In this document: positions 60,405 through 64,000 of the stretch, piece by piece | How the letters are laid out: the number at the start of each line of letters is the position of its first letter | How positions within the stretch are numbered: position 1 is the first letter of the stretch | Assembly (NCBI RefSeq): GCF_003614885.1 | Contig: NZ_QZMS01000011.1 | Location: 744,001 to 808,000 of the forward strand | Direction: 5' to 3' | From: Photobacterium salinisoli | GTDB lineage: Bacteria > Pseudomonadota > Gammaproteobacteria > Enterobacterales > Vibrionaceae | Length of the DNA stretch: 64,000 nt | Translations under genes and position numbers: made by a program | Notes under the pieces: generated by a model | What the model saw: only the letters and a program-made list of their open reading frames with translations | Told to the model about the DNA's origin: nothing | Database searches by the model: none

Positions 60405-61274
60405 TTATCTCTCCTTATCCATGACTGTCATTGAGGTGTAGAACAGCCAGCACACCAGCAGGATGATCAGGAAATAGATAATGGAGAACGCCGCGGCAGG
60501 GCCGATATCAAACTGTCCTACTGCCATTTTGGTCAGGGTTTGCGACAAAAAAGTGGTCGAGTTGCCCGGGCCACCGCCGGTCAGTACAAAAGGCTCGGTG
60601 TATATCATGAAGCTGTCCATAAAGCGCAGCAGTACGCCGATCAGCAGCACGTTTTTCAGTTTGGGCAATTGAATGTAGCGAAACACCGCCCAGTTGGAGG
60701 CCCGGTCTATTTTGGCAGCCTGGTAGTAGACATCAGGAATGGCACGTAAACCGGAATAGCACAGCAGCGCGACCAGTGAGGTCCAGTGCCAGACGTCCAT
60801 CACCAGCACTGTGACCCAGGCATCGACAGGGTTGGAGGCATAGTTATAATCAACCCCTATGCTGCTCAGAAACCAGCCAAGCAAGCCGATGTCAGCCCGG
60901 CCAAATATTTGCCAGATAGTGCCGACCACGTTCCAGGGGATCAGCAGCGGGATCGCGAGCACTATCAGCACCAGTGATGCTTTGATCCCTTTACTTGGCA
61001 TAGTCAGTGCGATGAGAATGCCGAGCGGAATTTCGATCAGCAGTACGCAGGCCGAATAGATAAACTGGCGCAGCAGCGAATCATGCAAACGTGAATCATT
61101 GAGCGTTTCTTTGTACCATTCACTGCCGACGAAATAGGCGGTGTTCTGATCGAAAATATCCTGTATCGAGTAATTCACCACTGTCATCAAGGGAATGATG
61201 GCGGAAAAGGCGACCAGCAGAAAAACCGGTAATACCAGCCACCATGCTTTGTTATTGTCGGTTTTATGCTGCAT
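60405..61274 (-). CDS. glpP: Glycerol-type ABC transporter permease GlpP
   Basis: A 289-residue CUT1-type permease with six helices. The EAA loop is LRAIPDVYYQAAKIDRASNW near residue 190. Opening segment WWLVLPVFLLVAFSAIIPLM is typical. The ATG at 61274 is preferred over an upstream ATG at 61337 because AAGGGAG lies before it and family members start here. It overlaps glpT by 11 bases. Confidence 0.92.
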   Translation of the reverse strand: MQHKTDNNKAWWLVLPVFLLVAFSAIIPLMTVVNYSIQDIFDQNTAYFVGSEWYKETLNDSRLHDSLLRQFIYSACVLLIEIPLGILIALTMPSKGIKASLVLIVLAIPLLIPWNVVGTIWQIFGRADIGLLGWFLSSIGVDYNYASNPVDAWVTVLVMDVWHWTSLVALLCYSGLRAIPDVYYQAAKIDRASNWAVFRYIQLPKLKNVLLIGVLLRFMDSFMIYTEPFVLTGGGPGNSTTFLSQTLTKMAVGQFDIGPAAAFSIIYFLIILLVCWLFYTSMTVMDKER

Positions 61275-62412
61275 TGTCGCCGTCTCCCTTTCTGCCTGCA
61301 CCACCGTTTTCACTGTCTTCGCCAACCAGATACTCATCGATATACAGCTTCAGCCACCGGCTGGGAAAATTGATCCAGCCATGCTGCGCCGGCACGTGGG
61401 AGCCTTCGGCAAGCCGGATTTTGACCTGGGTATCTTCCAGCATGACAGTGACGATTTTATAGGTGCCAAGATCTTCGGTATGGGTGACAGTAACGGCGAA
61501 ACCGGCGTCTTTTTGTGTGTCCCGTAAATGAACGAACTCAGGGCGTATTCCGACTTTGATGTTCTCTGACTGGGTGTGAGACAGGGCGAGTTGCTGGCTG
61601 GCGCTCAGCGCAATCGGTAATCCTTTGAAAGTAACGTCTGCTGAACCTGCGGTTCTTTGTACCGGCAGTAAATTCATGCCAGGACTGCCGATAAAGTAGC
61701 CGACAAAGGTATGGTTAGGCTGCTCGAACAATTCGCGTGGCGTGCCGAACTGGACAATGGCACCGTCGTACATCACGGCAATTTTGTCGGCAAAGGTGGC
61801 CGCTTCCAGCTGGTCGTGGGTGACATAGACCATAGTGATATTGAACTGTTCATGGATTTGCTTGAGTTTACGCCTCAGTTTCCATTTCAGGTGCGGGTCT
61901 ATCACGGTCAGCGGTTCGTCGAACAAAATGGCCGAGACATCATCACGAACCAGCCCTCGTCCCATCGAGACTTTCTGTTTTTCATCGGCATTGAGGTTAC
62001 GGGCTTTTTTGTCGAGTACAGGCGTCAGCTCCAGAATATCGGCGATTTCCTGTACTTTGCTGCGGATTTTCGCTGCCGGTGTCTTTATGTTGCGCAGCGG
62101 AAAGGCCAGGTTATCGAACACCGTCATGGTGTCGTAAATGACGGGAAACTGGAAAACCTGAGCGATATTGCGTTCCTGCGGTTCCAGCCCGTTCACCGTC
62201 TGGCCATTAAACTTTACCGCGCCTTCCGAGGGGGTCAGCAGGCCGGAAATAATATTTAGCATGGTGCTTTTTCCGCAGCCGGACGGGCCAAGTAATGCAA
62301 AGGCACCGCCGTCCTCCCAGACGTGGTTCATACGGCGTATGGCGTAATCTGCATCGCTGGCAGGATGTGCCATGTAACTGTGCGCTAATGATTCCAGACG
62401 AATTTCTGCCAT
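61264..62412 (-). CDS. glpT: Glycerol-type ABC transporter ATPase GlpT, degenerate signature
   Basis: A 382-residue ATPase. Walker A is LLGPSGCGKSTMLN, the Q-loop is FQFPVIYDTMT, Walker B is SAILFDEPLTVIDPHLK, and the H-loop His is present (MVYVTHDQLEAA). The ABC signature reads LNADEKQKVSMGRGL instead of LSGGQ. A C-terminal TOBE-like regulatory domain follows. Its Walker/H-loop site would pair with the intact signature of GlpS. It starts one base inside the glpS stop. Confidence 0.92.
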   Translation of the reverse strand: MAEIRLESLAHSYMAHPASDADYAIRRMNHVWEDGGAFALLGPSGCGKSTMLNIISGLLTPSEGAVKFNGQTVNGLEPQERNIAQVFQFPVIYDTMTVFDNLAFPLRNIKTPAAKIRSKVQEIADILELTPVLDKKARNLNADEKQKVSMGRGLVRDDVSAILFDEPLTVIDPHLKWKLRRKLKQIHEQFNITMVYVTHDQLEAATFADKIAVMYDGAIVQFGTPRELFEQPNHTFVGYFIGSPGMNLLPVQRTAGSADVTFKGLPIALSASQQLALSHTQSENIKVGIRPEFVHLRDTQKDAGFAVTVTHTEDLGTYKIVTVMLEDTQVKIRLAEGSHVPAQHGWINFPSRWLKLYIDEYLVGEDSENGGAGRKGDGDNAA

Positions 62413-63503
62413 TATTGTTGCTCCCAGCCTGAACGGGCCGCTTGGATCAGTTGCCGCTCCTTTGAAAACACATAAAGCTTATGGGTGGGCACATAAATAT
62501 TGATACGGCTGTCAACCGCATATTCATGTACACCGGGAAGATGCAGTACCATAGACAGCTCCCGGTTAGAGACATGAAGAAAGGTTTCACTGCCGCTGAT
62601 TTCGGCCAGTTCGACATCGACGGCCAGCTCAAGATCGTCATCGTTGTTCGGCACTATGGTCAGGTGATTCGGCCGGATACCGAAGACGTAGTGATCGGGC
62701 GGCAAATCGCGTAAGTCTTCGTTCAGGGCAAAGTGAACGTGTTCGGAAAATGACACGTTGTCTGCGCTGATTTCCCCTTTGATCAGATTAATCGGCGGTT
62801 CGCCGAACAGCTCTGCGCAGATCACACTGGCCGGATTGTGATAAACCACAGGTGTCTGTCCCGACTGAATGATCTCCCCTTCATGCATGAGCACCACATT
62901 GCCACCCAGTGCGAGGGCTTCATTGGGCTCAGTGGTGGCGTAAACCGCGATGGTATTGCGGGAGGCAAACAGCTCCCTCATTTCCTGCCTTAACTCTTCA
63001 CGTAACTTGTAATCGAGATTGACCAGAGGCTCGTCGAACAAAATGATGTCGGCATCTTTCACCAGCGCACGGGCCATGGCCGTACGCTGTTGCTGACCGC
63101 CTGATAATTCAAGCGGGTAGCGTTTGAGGAAATCTTCAATATGCAGCATCCTGGCGGTTTGCATGACACGCTCATCAATCTGTGCTTTTGGCAGTTTTTC
63201 CAGTTGCAGCGGCGAGGCGATGTTTTCGTAAACCGTGAGATTGGGATAGTTAATGAATTGCTGGTACACCATGGAGATATTTCGTTCACGGACGGGAATG
63301 CCAGTCACATCCCGGCCATTGAAAGAGATGTTTCCGGACGTGGGTTTATCCAAACCCGCAATCAGGCGCATCAGGGAGGTTTTTCCAGCCAGCGTGCGGC
63401 CCAGTAATACATTAAAAGAGCCAGGTTCAAGCACCAGGCTGGCGGCTTTTATCCAATCGAGCCCGTCTACCGTGCGGGTGATCTTATCCAAAATGAGCGA
63501 CAT
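62412..63503 (-). CDS. glpS: Glycerol-type ABC transporter ATPase GlpS, H-loop lacking His
   Basis: A 363-residue ATPase. Walker A is LLGRTLAGKTSLMR, signature is LSGGQQQRTAMARAL, Walker B is DIILFDEPLVNLDYKL. The H-loop, normally THD, reads YATTEPNEALAL, so the switch His is absent. A C-terminal TOBE-like domain follows. Upstream in-frame ATGs exist (63560, 63539), but the predicted sigma54 start point near 63531 and GGGAG before the ATG at 63503 favour this start. First gene of the operon. Confidence 0.92.
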   Translation of the reverse strand: MSLILDKITRTVDGLDWIKAASLVLEPGSFNVLLGRTLAGKTSLMRLIAGLDKPTSGNISFNGRDVTGIPVRERNISMVYQQFINYPNLTVYENIASPLQLEKLPKAQIDERVMQTARMLHIEDFLKRYPLELSGGQQQRTAMARALVKDADIILFDEPLVNLDYKLREELRQEMRELFASRNTIAVYATTEPNEALALGGNVVLMHEGEIIQSGQTPVVYHNPASVICAELFGEPPINLIKGEISADNVSFSEHVHFALNEDLRDLPPDHYVFGIRPNHLTIVPNNDDDLELAVDVELAEISGSETFLHVSNRELSMVLHLPGVHEYAVDSRINIYVPTHKLYVFSKERQLIQAARSGWEQQ

Positions 63504-63542
63504 GGCTGTTCTGGCTCCCTGTATGTTACTCACTCTCATTAG

Positions 63543-63557
63543 GCTAAAAATGTGCCA
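63543..63557 (-). promoter_or_regulatory. Sigma54-like promoter of the glpS operon
   Basis: On the minus strand TGGCACATTTTTAGC: the -24 TGGCAC is perfect, the -12 reads TAGC instead of TTGC at correct spacing. It is 40 bases before the glpS ATG and faces a divergent sigma54 activator gene. Confidence 0.6.
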
Positions 63558-63660
63558 CATTTTTTTAACATCTGGTTTTGTTGTTTATCATTATGATTAA
63601 CAGGGTGTTTTGTCTTTTTTGTCTGGCTCTTCATTCGTTATGAACACTTTGGATATGTTG

Positions 63661-63683
63661 ATTGTTAACATTGTGTGAACAAT
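63661..63683. promoter_or_regulatory. Candidate activator site in the glpS/regulator intergenic region
   Basis: Inverted repeat ATTGTT (63661-63666) and AACAAT (63678-63683), 11 bases apart, about 105 bases upstream of the sigma54-like promoter. Typical placement for a dimeric enhancer-binding protein. Confidence 0.4.
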
Positions 63684-63755
63684 AGTTAACGTTCAGGAAT
63701 GCGTGCGGGCTGGCCGCGGCCAGATAGCAATGAAAGCGGAAATCAAAGGTCGGAC

Positions 63756-64000
63756 ATGGAAAACAGACTGCAAAGCGATGATCGCCTTGTCTGCGAATCC
63801 TGGCAGCGTTGTCGGGATTACGGATTGGAAAGTCACCAGACACCAGACTTTAAGCTCCCCGATCCTTTGCATTGGCAGCGGAAGCGGCAACTGGCAGAGG
63901 TGATGGTATCCGTCACCCGTGAGAAGGTGTTGCCTGGTTTTCAGAGCATGCTCACCAACAGCAGCAGCTTAGTTATCCTCACGGATCAGGAGGGATATTT
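63756..64000 (+). CDS. AcoR/DhaR-like sigma54-dependent activator, cut by window edge
   Basis: An open frame from ATG at 63756 to the window end, 81 codons. The N-terminus has the hallmark of AcoR-type activators, ESWQRCRDYGLE near residue 14, followed by a helix KRQLAEVMVSVTREKVLPGF and the start of a GAF-like domain (SSSLVILTDQEGY). The AAA+ and HTH domains would lie beyond the window. Divergent placement from the glycerol ABC operon and its sigma54-like promoter suggests it activates glpS transcription, as DhaR does for glycerol genes (inference). Confidence 0.78.
   Translation, partial: MENRLQSDDRLVCESWQRCRDYGLESHQTPDFKLPDPLHWQRKRQLAEVMVSVTREKVLPGFQSMLTNSSSLVILTDQEGY

Overview
The window looks like chromosomal DNA of a marine gammaproteobacterium of the family Vibrionaceae, most like Photobacterium, Grimontia or Enterovibrio. 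This is an inference from gene content: a VF530-type DNA-binding protein, a ViuB-like siderophore-interacting protein, a Vibrio-type sucrose PTS locus, a HypT-like LysR regulator and integron attC sites of Vibrio (VCR-like) type. No rRNA or tRNA was seen. Most of the window has balanced base composition. Clear AT-rich exceptions are the middle of tadG, the tadV/tadE genes and the cassette block at 40.4-44.2 kb.

Layout. 1-5.2 kb: edge of an AraC regulator, a DEDDh exonuclease, a phosphoethanolamine-transferase-like membrane sulfatase, a RidA protein and a LysR regulator. 5.4-17.7 kb: a diguanylate cyclase followed by a complete Flp/Tad pilus locus on the + strand (flp, tadV, tadE, rcpC, rcpA, tadZ, tadA, tadB, tadC, tadD, a DUF3613 protein, tadG), with a perfect FNR-type palindrome before flp and a nine-G tract inside tadA. 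17.7-21.7 kb: AraC/GyrI regulator, lipoprotein hydrolase, chemoreceptor. 22.1-28.4 kb: a five-gene operon (ethanolamine-type permease, gamma-glutamyl-amine synthetase, aldehyde dehydrogenase, iron alcohol dehydrogenase, class I amidotransferase) that together could turn ethanolamine into glycine through gamma-glutamyl intermediates. 28.4-31.1 kb: a probably Fur-controlled siderophore operon headed by a degenerate serine-recombinase-like protein. 31.3-38.6 kb: LysR regulator, small protein, and a sucrose locus (scrA, scrR, scrB, scrK) with visible operators.

38.8-46.2 kb is the accessory part. Two acetyltransferases are followed by a small cluster of integron gene cassettes without an integrase (a CALIN) on the minus strand: an MccF-like peptidase, a membrane protein, a lipoprotein, an HNH/SEC-C protein and a coiled-coil membrane protein, with attC sites between them and a decayed IS110-family remnant inside one attC. 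This block is bracketed by oppositely oriented copies of an unrecognised 233-261 bp structured repeat family. The family also occurs as a tandem pair at 32.5-33.0 kb. Its units carry three or four hairpins whose stems are conserved while the bases change. A non-secreted AA10 (LPMO-like) protein follows.

46.5-54.2 kb: a two-component system with a periplasmic solute-binding sensor and a sigma54 activator, next to a dicarboxylate/amino-acid symporter that has a near-perfect sigma54 promoter, then aspartate ammonia-lyase and a HypT-like regulator. 54.5-57.5 kb: hydrolase, acetyltransferase, peroxiredoxin, RRM protein, VF530 protein. 57.5-64 kb: a glycerol-type ABC transporter operon (glpSTPQ, DUF2160, glpV) on the minus strand, divergent from a truncated AcoR/DhaR-like sigma54 activator, with a sigma54-like promoter in the shared intergenic region. 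Its two ATPases carry complementary defects that predict one working and one degenerate ATP site.
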